Assembly (NCBI GenBank): GCA_017465905.1
Contig: JAFTVE010000003.1
Location: forward strand, 1-47,936
Reading direction: 5' to 3'
DNA: 47,936 nt
From: Bacteroidaceae bacterium
GTDB taxonomy: Bacteria; Bacteroidota; Bacteroidia; Bacteroidales; Bacteroidaceae
Position 1 is the stretch's first letter, and each line of letters opens with the position of its first letter. Below are positions 23,609-32,610 of this stretch, piece by piece. Position numbers and translations under genes: made by a program. The notes beneath the pieces are model-generated. The model ran no database searches, was not told the origin of the DNA, and saw only the letters and a list, made by a program, of their open reading frames with translations.

Positions 23609-23632
23609 GGTGTGTCATGAGTTTGACACACC
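23609..23632 (-). terminator. Terminator of galE
   Basis: A perfect 9-bp stem, GGTGTGTCA (23609-23617) with TGACACACC (23624-23632), is followed on the minus strand by TTTCTTTTTGTTTC. It separates galE from addA. Confidence 0.85.
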
Positions 23633-23661
23633 CTTCTTAGGCTTCATCTGTCGGATGATTC

Positions 23662-24678
23662 TTATTCCTCAAATCCGTTAGGATTGTTCTTCTGCCAGTT
23701 CCAGCTGTCGCGGCACATCTCTTCGATGCCAAACTCGGCCTTCCAGCCCAATTCAGCCTCAGCCTTCGCGGGATTACAGTAGCAAGTAGCGATATCGCCC
23801 GGGCGACGAGGCTTGATAGAGTAAGGTACGGGCACGCCGTTGGCCTTCTCGAATGCCTTCACTACATCGAGCACAGAGTATCCGTGACCGGTACCGATGT
23901 TGTAGATGGCAATGCCCTTCTTGGCAACGATAGCCTTCAATGCTGCCACGTGAGCACGAGCGAGGTCAACTACGTGGATGTAGTCGCGTACGCCAGTACC
24001 ATCGTGTGTGTCGTAGTCGTTACCGAACACGCCGAGCTCAGCGCGACGGCCTACAGCTGTCTGGGTGATATAAGGCATCAAGTTGTTAGGTATACCATTG
24101 GGGTTCTCGCCGATGGTACCGCTCTTGTGGGCACCGATGGGGTTGAAGTAGCGGAGCAACACCACATTCCACTCATTGTCGGCTCTCTGAACATCCATGA
24201 GCACCTCTTCGAGCATCGACTTGGTCTGTCCGTAAGGATTTGTGCAGTGACCTTTGGGACACTCCTCAGTGATGGGGATGATAGCGGGGTCACCATATAC
24301 GGTAGCACTGGATGAGAAGATGATGTTCTTGCAACCATTCTTGCGCATCACATCGAGCAGCACGAATGTACCGTTCATATTGTTCTCGTAGTACTCGAGA
24401 GGCTTAACACAGCTTTCACCTACAGCCTTCAAGCCTGCAAAGTGGATACAAGCATCAAACTTGTGCTCATCAAACACCTTCTGCATACCCTCGCGGTCGC
24501 GGATGTCTACCTTATAGAAAGGCACTTCCTTGCCAATAATCTTGGCTACGCGCTTCAGTGAAATGGGAGATGAGTTGTCCAGGTTGTCAACTACTACAGC
24601 CTCGTGACCAGCTTCTGTGAGTTCAATCAAAGTGTGGCTTCCGATAAAGCCTGCACCACCAGTAAGTAGGATTTTCAT
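23662..24678 (-). CDS. galE: UDP-glucose 4-epimerase
   Basis: A 338-aa short-chain dehydrogenase-type epimerase interconverting UDP-galactose and UDP-glucose in the cytoplasm. The NAD-binding GGAGFIGSH is at residues 7-15, catalytic Ser/Thr in FSSSATVYG and YGQTK with the catalytic Tyr-Lys pair about residues 149-153. The middle and C-terminal blocks (RYFNPIGAH, DYIHVVDLA, YNIGTGHGYSV) are all intact. It is monocistronic, with its own consensus promoter and terminator. Its position beside galactosidase genes suits use of released galactose, although GalE is also needed for surface-glycan synthesis. Confidence 0.97.
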   Translation of the reverse strand: MKILLTGGAGFIGSHTLIELTEAGHEAVVVDNLDNSSPISLKRVAKIIGKEVPFYKVDIRDREGMQKVFDEHKFDACIHFAGLKAVGESCVKPLEYYENNMNGTFVLLDVMRKNGCKNIIFSSSATVYGDPAIIPITEECPKGHCTNPYGQTKSMLEEVLMDVQRADNEWNVVLLRYFNPIGAHKSGTIGENPNGIPNNLMPYITQTAVGRRAELGVFGNDYDTHDGTGVRDYIHVVDLARAHVAALKAIVAKKGIAIYNIGTGHGYSVLDVVKAFEKANGVPVPYSIKPRRPGDIATCYCNPAKAEAELGWKAEFGIEEMCRDSWNWQKNNPNGFEE

Positions 24679-24715
24679 ATTCGTATTAGTTTATAGAGAA
24701 TTAATATCTTGGTTG

Positions 24716-24746
24716 CAAAGTTAGCTATTCTTTTTAACAATGCAAA
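24716..24746 (-). promoter_or_regulatory. Promoter of galE
   Basis: On the minus strand TTTG (24743-24746), a 19-nt spacer and TAACTTTG (24716-24723) form a full-consensus promoter. The leader to the ATG at 24678 is about 30 nt. Confidence 0.85.
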
Positions 24747-24888
24747 GTCTTTACTCCCTTTTGTGCTTTATCAGTTTATCACATCTGCAAGAAATTATTA
24801 CTGCGCCTCAAATAAACTGAAAAGTCAATAAAAAATGGTCTGCAATAAACTCCCTATAGGCTCTTTTAGTATTGTAAAAGCACGCGAC

Positions 24889-25015
24889 AAGTTGGAAGAT
24901 AATATATATATAAAAAAAGAAGGTCGTCATCCCGACGACCAATCTTCCAACTTTAAAAATCTAATACCATGAAAAACACAGTGCAAAGGTACTGCTTTTT
25001 TTTTATACCCACAAA
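24889..25015 (-). ncRNA. Candidate small RNA or attenuated leader upstream of galE
   Basis: On the minus strand TTTG (25012-25015), a 20-nt spacer and TACCTTTG (24984-24991) form a consensus promoter, with a start near 24977. About 40 nt later comes an intrinsic terminator: GGTCGTC (24940-24934), a 5-nt loop, GACGACC (24928-24922), then TTC and a T7 run (24912-24918). This defines a transcript of roughly 70 nt with no gene in it. A perfect 12-bp inverted repeat, AAGTTGGAAGAT (24953-24942 minus) and ATCTTCCAACTT (24900-24889 minus), brackets the terminator, so a read-through RNA could fold into a second structure. galE has its own promoter downstream. The rest of the 24747-25187 gap holds only the GH20 terminator. 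Confidence 0.6.
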
Positions 25016-25027
25016 CTTTTTTGAAGA

Positions 25028-25052
25028 AAAAAGTGTAAGAGAGACACTTTTT
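25028..25052 (-). terminator. Probable terminator of the GH35-GH2-GH20 operon
   Basis: AAAAAGTGT (25028-25036) and ACACTTTTT (25044-25052) form a 9-bp stem with a 7-nt loop and T-rich flanks on both strands. It lies 135 bp past the GH20 stop. Confidence 0.6.
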
Positions 25053-25187
25053 AACATTTCAAGTCCATCAAAGCGTATATAATTTACAATTTATCACGTT
25101 TTGACTGCCAAATATTACAAATTCTAAAAAAAACATAGAAAGCATAGTCCATGATACTGTGTTCTACAAAACAGTAACCCCCAAGAG

Positions 25188-27245
25188 CTACTTCACCACG
25201 ACCTCATCAACAAAGAGGAAGCCGCCGAAGGTGCTGCGGAGGGCTTGGTAGCGGATGTAGCGGGCTTGGGCGGTGCCGTCCCAGCCGAAGGTCTTGAAGG
25301 TGACGGCATCGTCTCTGATGACTTCATTGTCGATGCGGTGCAGTTCTACAAAGTCCGTCCCGTTGTCTGACACGGAGATGATGATGCTGGCTGGCATGAA
25401 TACGCCTGGACCACAAATCTGCATGAAGTCGGCACTGACGGAGGAGATGTTGCGAACCTCTTCCAAATCGATGACTACATCCACACCTTTACGGCCAAGG
25501 AAACCTTGCCAGCGTTTGTCGCCATAGGTCCATCCGCCACGTATGCCATCTACCAAAGCACTATCACCTCCGGCTGAGTAGCCTGGATAGTAGGCCGAGC
25601 CATCAACGTAGCTTACGCGCTTGCCTACAGCTTGATGGACGACAGGAGTATCGGCACCGGGACGATTGCCGACTTCGCCACGAAGGTCGAAGGTGTTGTA
25701 TCCCTCGCTGCGGAGACGGTCGACAGCCTTCAAGGCGCGTGCATGGAAGTCATCGTAGCACTTGAGCTCGGGCTGGCTCCACGCGACCTCAGCCAATGCC
25801 AACAGGCGCGGATACATCATGTATTCCATGTGCTCTTCTGTGGGGATGTACTCTGCAAAGAGGTTGGCTTGAATGCCATAGAGCAGGGCTGCCTGCTGGG
25901 CATCCAGCGTATCGGGAAGGGGTTCGTAGGAGTAGACTTTCCGCAGCGGCAGGTATCCGCCAAAGGCTTCGGGCTGGGTGTGGGGTGCATCCTGATATGC
26001 ATCAAAGTAGCAGAACTCACCTGGGGTCATGATGGCACGATGCCCCATAGCCATGGCGCGGAGTCCGCCTTCGGGACCTCGCCACGACATGACGGTAGCG
26101 TTCGGTGCCAAACCGCCATCAAGAATCTCGTCCCAACCCAGCAGCTTGCGTCCGTGGCTGTTGAGGAATGTCTCTATACGGCGGATGAGATAGCTCTGCA
26201 GCTCATCGACATCGGCCAGCCCTTCGGTCTTCATCCTTGCCTGGCAATGGGGACATTCCTTCCAAGCTTGCTTGGAGGCCTCATCGCCACCGATATGTAT
26301 ATACTCCGAGGGGAAGAGCTCCATCACCTCAAGCAGTACATTCTCCAAGAATGTGAATGTGTGCTCACTGCCCACGCAGAAGTCCGACCCATTGTAGGGT
26401 TCTCCTGAGCAGGCCAGCTCGGGATAGGCTGCCAGCACCTCCTCTGAGTGGGAAGGCATCTCAATCTCTGGAATCACCGTGATGTGGTGCTGTTGTGCAT
26501 AATCCACGATATGGCGAATCTGCTCCTGGGTATAGTAACCTCCGAAGGCATTGTCGTTGCCCTTGTCGACATAGTGGCGCTCAGCAGCCCACCAGTCTTT
26601 CCACAAGGCATGTGTGCGCCAAGCTGCGAAATCGGTCAGACGGGGATATTGCTTGATCTCGATGCGCCATCCTGCAGCATCGGTCAGGTGCAGATGGAGG
26701 CGGTTGAACTTGTAGCGCGCCATGGCATCTATCTGCTTCTTGACAAAGTCGACATCGAAAAAGTGGCGCGACACATCGAGCATCACACCGCGGTATTCGA
26801 AACGGGGCTCATCGACGATGGTGCCATAGGGCAAATGGTTGCCACTGTCGAGCATCTGCAACATTGTCTGCACTCCATAGTAGAGACCTGCGCCGGAAAG
26901 GGCCTGCAGCATCACTCCCTTGCGGGTAACCTCAAGCACGTATCCCTCGGCACTTTCTATGCCAGGCAGGGCATCGACCACGCGAAGCGCAATGCCGCCA
27001 ATCTTGGGCTGCAACGACACTTGAATGAGCTGCAGCGGTGATTGCTCCAAGGCGTCCTTGAGGATGGCAACGTCGGCCTCTTCGGCTTCAATCCACAGCG
27101 GCGTGTAGGGCGCAATCTTAAATGTCCCTGCGGACATATCGGCCTTCATGGGAACGGGTATCACGCCGAGTGGCTGCACCTCACGATGGCACCCCATAAG
27201 GGTCATGCCTAAGAGTAGGGTAACGAGGAATGCGGTATTCTTCAT
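25188..27245 (-). CDS. GH20 beta-N-acetylhexosaminidase, lipoprotein
   Basis: A 685-aa exo-enzyme releasing terminal beta-linked GlcNAc or GalNAc. The lipoprotein signal ends LMGC (Cys19). A GH20 N-terminal domain (about 25-145) precedes the TIM barrel, which opens PRFEYRGVMLDVSRHF. The catalytic Asp321-Glu322 pair is in HIGGDEAS and the barrel end shows GWDEILDGGL and MSWRG. Residues about 540-685 form an F5/8-type (discoidin, CBM32-like) domain. It is the last gene of a three-gene minus-strand group, 22 bp after the GH2 gene, pointing to a substrate containing both galactose and N-acetylhexosamine. The DNA is visibly GC-richer than addAB. Confidence 0.94.
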   Translation of the reverse strand: MKNTAFLVTLLLGMTLMGCHREVQPLGVIPVPMKADMSAGTFKIAPYTPLWIEAEEADVAILKDALEQSPLQLIQVSLQPKIGGIALRVVDALPGIESAEGYVLEVTRKGVMLQALSGAGLYYGVQTMLQMLDSGNHLPYGTIVDEPRFEYRGVMLDVSRHFFDVDFVKKQIDAMARYKFNRLHLHLTDAAGWRIEIKQYPRLTDFAAWRTHALWKDWWAAERHYVDKGNDNAFGGYYTQEQIRHIVDYAQQHHITVIPEIEMPSHSEEVLAAYPELACSGEPYNGSDFCVGSEHTFTFLENVLLEVMELFPSEYIHIGGDEASKQAWKECPHCQARMKTEGLADVDELQSYLIRRIETFLNSHGRKLLGWDEILDGGLAPNATVMSWRGPEGGLRAMAMGHRAIMTPGEFCYFDAYQDAPHTQPEAFGGYLPLRKVYSYEPLPDTLDAQQAALLYGIQANLFAEYIPTEEHMEYMMYPRLLALAEVAWSQPELKCYDDFHARALKAVDRLRSEGYNTFDLRGEVGNRPGADTPVVHQAVGKRVSYVDGSAYYPGYSAGGDSALVDGIRGGWTYGDKRWQGFLGRKGVDVVIDLEEVRNISSVSADFMQICGPGVFMPASIIISVSDNGTDFVELHRIDNEVIRDDAVTFKTFGWDGTAQARYIRYQALRSTFGGFLFVDEVVVK

Positions 27246-27267
27246 GGTGCAGATTGCTTATGTTTTT

Positions 27268-30015
27268 TTATCTTATGATGGCTGGTTTCAGCTCGTCGGG
27301 CGAGCCGTTGGTGTACATGTCGACCTTGGGGCCATGCTTGGTGAAGAGGTCGGCTATGCGCGAGGGTTCCAGCGTGAGCTCCGGGTCAAAGTCGGGGCTC
27401 TGCATATAGCGCAGGATGGCACCGCGCATCTGACGGGCCACTATGCGGCGGTCGAGATCGTGGGTGATATCCATGGTTGTCATCAGCAGTTTTCCGCCCG
27501 ACACGTTGGCCTCGACGAGCATACCGAGCTTGCGGCTGATGTGCCATGTGTCGATGGGCTGTATGGGCGACTGGTAGTGGGCGGGGAAGTCGGTGAGGTT
27601 CATCACCTGCGCCTTGTTGAGCAGCTCCCACCAGTTCAGGTTGCTCCAGTCATCGGTGGGGAAGCCATGGGCAAAGAGCGGATGCGACGTGTCGATGCTG
27701 GCTCCCGTGGTATGGGGCGGACGCATCTTGAACCAGCTGGTGTTCCAGAACACGGGCAGGTAGTGCTGAACGATGTCGCTGCCATAGGTCACCTTGCCGG
27801 CTGCGGTGAGCAGCACCTTGCCGCCCTGCTTGAGCACCGCGAGCGCCTTGTCGTCGAGCACATCGGCTATGTATATGCCGCCCTCCGAGGGGAGTTCCTC
27901 TGCCGAGGGATATACCCATAGCTCCCAATGATTGCGGCCGATGATGGCTCCCTTTGCGTCGGCAATACGTATTGCCAGTGTCACCTTGGCAGGAGCGGTG
28001 ATGGAGGCTAGGGGCTGCACAATGTTGCCCGCACGGATATTCTTGCCCACAGGCAGTGTGCGCAGGGGCAGCTGTCCCTGAATCTCCTCGCCCAAGCCTG
28101 TCAGCGTATAGGTGCAACTGACCTCAGAGAGGGCGGCCTCGCCGGCATGATATATCTCTACGGGGATGTCGAGCATCTCGGCATCGGTGTAGATGAACTT
28201 TGGAAAGCGAGCAAGGGGTACTACCTCAGAGCAGAACTCGCGCCAACCATCTGCCGTGCAGTACCCCTTCTCTCGCCAATGCACATTGAGCACGCCCACC
28301 AGCGCACTGCCCTGTCCACTATAGTCGTTGAGCCCGAGGAGCTGGAATCCGGCATAGTCAGGGGTGCGCAGGTTGCGCTCCATCTCATACTTGTAGGCCA
28401 ACGTCTGCAGCTTGCCGCTGGCATGGAGGAAAGCCTCGGCACGGTCGGCCATGGCGTTCTCGGCGAGCAGGTCGCGGAAGATTTCAAAATTGCGTGCCTT
28501 GTAGGCACCCGTATACTGGTCTATCTCCCTCAAGTCGGGGAAGGCACACCACTGTCCCTGCTCGTGGGCAATGATGGGGGTGTTGTTGGGCACGGTGTCG
28601 AAGTAGTTGCGGGGGAAGGTGATGTCGGCAAAGTAATCGTCGGCAGCCTGCGGAGCGCGTGAGGTCCAATTCAGACCTCGTCCCCCACCCTTCACATGGA
28701 ACTGACTGCCGCTATCCCAAGCCCATCCGCCGCCTACCGATGCGCCGCAGTAGATACGGGTGGGGTCGTAGGCCATCATCTCGGCCACCCAGTCGTTGCA
28801 GTACTCGACCCATCGCCCTGCCGGCTCGTTGCCCACAGCGAACATCACGAATGAGGGGTGATGGCCGTAGGTGTCGATGATGCGCTTGGTCTCCTCCATG
28901 AGGTAGGTGTCGACATATTGGCGGCTACGCAGACGCACGCCATGATTGGGCCACGAGGGTCCCTCGGGCTGCAGGTATATGCCCACCTTGTCGGCAGCCG
29001 TGAAGGCCGCTTCGGGCGGACACCAGGAGTGGAAGCGCACATGATTGAGCCCATACTCGCGGCATTTCCTGAACACGCGCACCCACGACTCCACATCCAT
29101 GGGGGCATAGCCCGTCTCGGGGAAGCAGCAGTTCTCCAGCGTGCCTCGCATCCACACGGGGTGGTCGTTGAGATAGATCTGACGTCCGTCGACACGGATG
29201 TCGCGTATGCCGAAGGTCACCGTCACGGGTACTCCCCGGTACTCTACCTTGCGGCTATACACGATGGGGTTGAACTCGCTCCAGCGGCAAGTATCCTTCC
29301 CCAAGGGCAGCTCGTAGCGTGCCTCGTTGACCTCAATGCGCACAACGCCCGCCTCCACATCGGGCACGGCACGCACCCTGCTGATTACAGGTGCCGAGCG
29401 CAGTTCTATGGCCCCGACGATACCGTTCCAGTTGCCCTGTGTCTGGTCGGTCACGCTGTGTGAGTCCTGCCCCACACACACGTTCTCAATACCGTTATAT
29501 ACGCAGATGGCCAGTTCGTTGTCCTCGCCGAAGGTCACGTACTGGGTAATGTCATACTGGTGAGGGGTGCTGAGCGACATCTGATGGCCCACCTCGTGCC
29601 CATTGACATAGAGGGTGGTCTCAATATGGGGACGCTCCAGATAGAGTGTCACGGGGCGTCCTTCCCAAGCATCGGGCACACGCACCGTCCTGCGGTACCA
29701 GGCATGACCCACGTAGTACTTGTCGGGAGTGAGGAAGAAGGGGAACTTCACATTGCCCTGCTCGCGGTAGCGGGCCAGCTGAGGACTGTAGTAATAGGAT
29801 GAGTCGTAGGTGGAGCCCGTCCAGCGGGTGTCGACGGTCACATCGTGGCCCTTACCGTTGGTGAGCATGGAGCCGGGCAGGCTGACGCGGTCGTCATACT
29901 CGGGCTGCTCGCCCATGGCAAACTCCCACTCACCGGAGAGGTCTATCGTGGTGCGGGTACATGAGGTTGCCGCCAAGAGCACACACAGCAGGGTCAAAAA
30001 CGGATGATGCTTCAT
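27268..30015 (-). CDS. GH2 family beta-glycosidase (probable beta-galactosidase), lipoprotein
   Basis: A 915-aa GH2 enzyme with a lipoprotein-like signal (MKHHPFLTLLCVLLAATSC, Cys19). The sugar-binding domain runs to about residue 205 and the barrel opens at FGIRDIRVDGRQIYLN (268-283). Acid/base is Glu397 in AVGNEPAG; the likely nucleophile is Glu485 in IIAHEQGQW. The Ig-like domain between them looks short: VRIEVN (about 225-230) leads almost directly into ELPLGKDTCRWSEFNP, where relatives as I recall them have some tens more residues. The C-terminal half (about 620-900) contains additional beta-rich domains of unknown role. Middle gene of the GH35-GH2-GH20 group. Galactosidase specificity is inferred from context; other beta-glycosides are possible. 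Confidence 0.85.
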   Translation of the reverse strand: MKHHPFLTLLCVLLAATSCTRTTIDLSGEWEFAMGEQPEYDDRVSLPGSMLTNGKGHDVTVDTRWTGSTYDSSYYYSPQLARYREQGNVKFPFFLTPDKYYVGHAWYRRTVRVPDAWEGRPVTLYLERPHIETTLYVNGHEVGHQMSLSTPHQYDITQYVTFGEDNELAICVYNGIENVCVGQDSHSVTDQTQGNWNGIVGAIELRSAPVISRVRAVPDVEAGVVRIEVNEARYELPLGKDTCRWSEFNPIVYSRKVEYRGVPVTVTFGIRDIRVDGRQIYLNDHPVWMRGTLENCCFPETGYAPMDVESWVRVFRKCREYGLNHVRFHSWCPPEAAFTAADKVGIYLQPEGPSWPNHGVRLRSRQYVDTYLMEETKRIIDTYGHHPSFVMFAVGNEPAGRWVEYCNDWVAEMMAYDPTRIYCGASVGGGWAWDSGSQFHVKGGGRGLNWTSRAPQAADDYFADITFPRNYFDTVPNNTPIIAHEQGQWCAFPDLREIDQYTGAYKARNFEIFRDLLAENAMADRAEAFLHASGKLQTLAYKYEMERNLRTPDYAGFQLLGLNDYSGQGSALVGVLNVHWREKGYCTADGWREFCSEVVPLARFPKFIYTDAEMLDIPVEIYHAGEAALSEVSCTYTLTGLGEEIQGQLPLRTLPVGKNIRAGNIVQPLASITAPAKVTLAIRIADAKGAIIGRNHWELWVYPSAEELPSEGGIYIADVLDDKALAVLKQGGKVLLTAAGKVTYGSDIVQHYLPVFWNTSWFKMRPPHTTGASIDTSHPLFAHGFPTDDWSNLNWWELLNKAQVMNLTDFPAHYQSPIQPIDTWHISRKLGMLVEANVSGGKLLMTTMDITHDLDRRIVARQMRGAILRYMQSPDFDPELTLEPSRIADLFTKHGPKVDMYTNGSPDELKPAIIR

Positions 30016-30094
30016 AGTATTCAGATGTTTTTTAAAAAAGATGAGAGACTATCGGTTGGATGGACGGAGGAGTCAAGAAAAGAGCATCCACCCG

Positions 30095-32104
30095 TCACTC
30101 AATCACAATGCGCTTAACCGCTTCGCCCGGAGTGGTGTCGGCCTCGCGTGGGAAGTACACGAGCATATCCTTCTGCAGGGGGATAATGCGCAGTTCCAGC
30201 TGTCGGCAATCCTCGGGCAGACGCCACAGGCCATAGAGCATGGGGCGGCCGTTGTAGAAGTTGTCGGCAATGAGCTTGCCATTGCAGTAGAGACGGGCCA
30301 CATCGCCACGGTAATCGATGCGCATGATACGCCCTGCACGCTCACACTCGGGGATATCGATGGTGTAAACGGCTGCAGCATCGAAATGCTCATCGCGCGG
30401 AGCCTCGGCCACCTTGTTGCGGCCGATGGTGATGGTATAGTCGGCCGTAGCCTCACGCACCTTATTGTATGCAACGCCCTCAATCACCGACGGTGCCGAA
30501 GGCTCGTCAAGGAAGAGGTGCGAGGCCGCATGGCTATCGAGCAAATAGATGTTTCCGTACACGGGAGCCTCCGTACCACGCGGTTTCACCCCACGCAGCA
30601 CCTTGCCGTCGGCCATGCAGAGGGTGGTGGGAATGCCGGGAATCTGCTCCATATACACCTTGCCGTCGCGCTTGGCGATGAGCTGTGCCGTGGCGTAGCG
30701 TATGCCCTCCACATTGACGGGGAAGATGCACACGGTACCGGCAGGAATCGTGAGCTTGGGGAACTTCACGCCACAGGCTTCGAGGCGCACATTCCTCTTG
30801 GTGCCAAGCGACTGCAGGCGCTCATAGTTGTTGATGAAGATGAAGCCGCTGCCGTCCTTCTCGCGGATGGAGTAGCGCAGGAAGCTGTCGTCGCCCTTCT
30901 CTATGTCCTGCGGACAGGGGAACTGTGCCTCCATGGGTGCCACGAGCTCGCCAAAGTCGTGCATGAAAAGATGCAGCTTGCGCAGCGTGTAGTAGTGCGG
31001 ATAGGGCTGGCCAAACTCGCCGAGCGGTGCCTGGAAGTCGTAGTTCTTCACCGGCATATCGTTGTAGTTGGTGGCAGGCGTGCGCTGCGTCTCGTTGAGC
31101 TCGCCGAGGCCATCGGGGTTGGTACCCCCGTGATACATGTAGTAGCCCAGCAGGTTGCTGCCGCTGCCCAGCTTCACCACGGCAAGCGAGTAGGCATCCT
31201 CGGGGTAAATGTAGGGCCGACGGTGATAGGCTGTCATCATCCCCCCACCAAGCTCACACGTGAAATAGGGGTACAGCTCATCTCCCTCGGTGAGACGCTC
31301 CTTCTGCTCGCCCAGCTGCTCCGTGGCGATAGCCGTAGAGGAGCGGAAGGCCTTGAAGTTGAACGCCTTGTAGTAGTTGCCTGCCGTCTCCTTCAGCGAG
31401 CGTTCCCAGAATCCGTCGGCATAGTCGCCATAGAGCGGAATCATGGAGCCGAAGGGCACGGGCGAAGCCAGCTCGGGCCATCCCGTACGGGTATAGAAGG
31501 GCAGGTCGAAACCTATCTCATTGGCAATGCTCTTGAGCCTCATCAGGTAAGAGCCGTGGCCACGGTGCTCGTTGTCAAACTGCATGGCGATGACAGGGCC
31601 ACCATCCTTCCACTGCAGGCCCTGCGCCTGAGTGAATATCTGGCGATAGAGAATGGTCGTATAATGCAGGAAGAGAGGGTCCTCGCGGCGGGTCTTGCAG
31701 CCCTTGGTAAACACCCAGTCGGGTATACCTCCATTGCGCACCTCGCCATGGCAGAAGGGCCCCACGCGCAGCACTACCGGCATATCGGCCTCGGCACACA
31801 CCTCAAGGAATCGGCGCAGGTTGCGCTGCCCGTCCCAGCGGAACACGCCCTCGGTCTCCTCAATATGGTTCCAGAAGACGTAGCAGGCAAGTATCGTCAC
31901 CCCGCCGTCGCGCATCTTCTGCACCTCGGCCTGCCACTCCTCGGCCGGGATACGCGAATAGTGCACCTCGCCCATGACAGGCATCACCCGACGGCCGTCG
32001 ATGATGAGACTATACTTGTCCCACTCCACCGTGGGCACCTGTGCCATGCCAACCGTCAACGACAGCAACAACAGCAGCACGATACAAACTCTACTTTTCA
32101 GCAT
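30095..32104 (-). CDS. GH35 beta-galactosidase
   Basis: A 669-aa secreted exo-beta-galactosidase. Signal peptide MLKSRVCIVLLLLLSLTVGMAQ. The TIM barrel carries VMGEVHYSRIPAEEW (43-57), CYVFWNHIEETEG and LRVGPFCHGEVRNGG. The acid/base is Glu179 in MQFDNEHRG (most relatives have QIENEY), and the nucleophile Glu284 is in TCELGGGMM. The C-terminal ~250 residues form the usual jelly-roll domains. First gene of the minus-strand operon; its promoter at 32163-32194 faces that of the GH-A enzyme across the repeat-filled intergenic region. GH35 enzymes act on terminal beta-1,3/1,4/1,6-galactose; linkage is not predictable here. Confidence 0.92.
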   Translation of the reverse strand: MLKSRVCIVLLLLLSLTVGMAQVPTVEWDKYSLIIDGRRVMPVMGEVHYSRIPAEEWQAEVQKMRDGGVTILACYVFWNHIEETEGVFRWDGQRNLRRFLEVCAEADMPVVLRVGPFCHGEVRNGGIPDWVFTKGCKTRREDPLFLHYTTILYRQIFTQAQGLQWKDGGPVIAMQFDNEHRGHGSYLMRLKSIANEIGFDLPFYTRTGWPELASPVPFGSMIPLYGDYADGFWERSLKETAGNYYKAFNFKAFRSSTAIATEQLGEQKERLTEGDELYPYFTCELGGGMMTAYHRRPYIYPEDAYSLAVVKLGSGSNLLGYYMYHGGTNPDGLGELNETQRTPATNYNDMPVKNYDFQAPLGEFGQPYPHYYTLRKLHLFMHDFGELVAPMEAQFPCPQDIEKGDDSFLRYSIREKDGSGFIFINNYERLQSLGTKRNVRLEACGVKFPKLTIPAGTVCIFPVNVEGIRYATAQLIAKRDGKVYMEQIPGIPTTLCMADGKVLRGVKPRGTEAPVYGNIYLLDSHAASHLFLDEPSAPSVIEGVAYNKVREATADYTITIGRNKVAEAPRDEHFDAAAVYTIDIPECERAGRIMRIDYRGDVARLYCNGKLIADNFYNGRPMLYGLWRLPEDCRQLELRIIPLQKDMLVYFPREADTTPGEAVKRIVIE

Positions 32105-32162
32105 ACGAGAACCTTATTAGTCGTTATAATTCGTTTACAAACACCACCTTATCAACACTATG

Positions 32163-32194
32163 CAAATTTACGAAAAATCTGCTGAATAGAGAAA
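32163..32194 (-). promoter_or_regulatory. Promoter of the GH35-GH2-GH20 operon
   Basis: On the minus strand TTTC (32191-32194), a 20-nt spacer and TAAATTTG (32163-32170) match the -33/-7 pair with one change in -33. The leader would be about 50 nt. Confidence 0.7.
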
Positions 32195-32293
32195 CTTTTG
32201 AGCATATATTTTCCGAGCATCAGCCATCCTGACAGGCTCTTTAGCTGCAAAGCGCCGCGTGGCAAGCTGTGGAGAGGGTTGGTGAAGGGAGAT

Positions 32294-32554
32294 AAGTTGT
32301 GAGTTGTAAGTTATGAGTTGTGAGTTGATGGGTTAGGGGCAGGATTATGGTTTAAGGGGGGGGGGGGAATGGGCAGCGTGTCATCTCGAAACGGAGTGAG
32401 AGATTCTCGGACAAGCCGAGCGCAAGCATTGCCTTTAGCCCCTACGGGCGGCGAACACGTTTCCTCGCCCTGCTCGGGATGACACGAAATGTTTGCCCGA
32501 AGCCCTCACCCCTAACCCATCAACTCACAACTCACAACCCACAACTCATAACTC
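32294..32554. repeat. 262-bp inverted-repeat cassette with heptamer-array arms and a G12 tract
   Basis: The left arm (32294-32339) holds five GAGTTGT-type heptamers plus TGGGTTAGGGG; the right arm (32509-32554) is its reverse complement with five differences in 46 bp. Inside are a run of twelve G (32356-32367) and a second inverted pair, CGTGTCATCTCGA (32377-32389) with CTCGGGATGACACG (32473-32486). The interior CGGAGTGAGAGATTCTCGG looks like the widespread GTCATC...GAGAGATCT dispersed repeat (recollection). No ORF is credible within it. Confidence 0.85.
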
Positions 32555-32566
32555 ACTGACACCATC

Positions 32567-32608
32567 CTACCTGCATAATGCGCGTGCGCCACGCGAGAGC
32601 GCAGGTAG
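32567..32608. repeat. Stem-loop between the two inverted-repeat elements
   Basis: CTACCTGC (32567-32574) and GCAGGTAG (32601-32608) are perfect inverted repeats enclosing a GC-rich inner hairpin (GCGTG/CACGC). It is possibly part of the flanking repeat elements. Confidence 0.6.
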
Positions 32609-32610
32609 TC

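Noticed and set aside
24969-25082. Small plus-strand ORF starting MKNTVQRYCFFF
   Set aside because: Its beginning is the reverse complement of a consensus minus-strand promoter and the product is low complexity; no promoter faces it.
30041-32185. A 714-codon open frame on the plus strand
   Set aside because: It is antisense to the GH35 gene, which has a signal peptide and both catalytic glutamates. The plus-strand product has no recognisable domain, and long antisense frames are expected in this GC-rich, codon-biased DNA.
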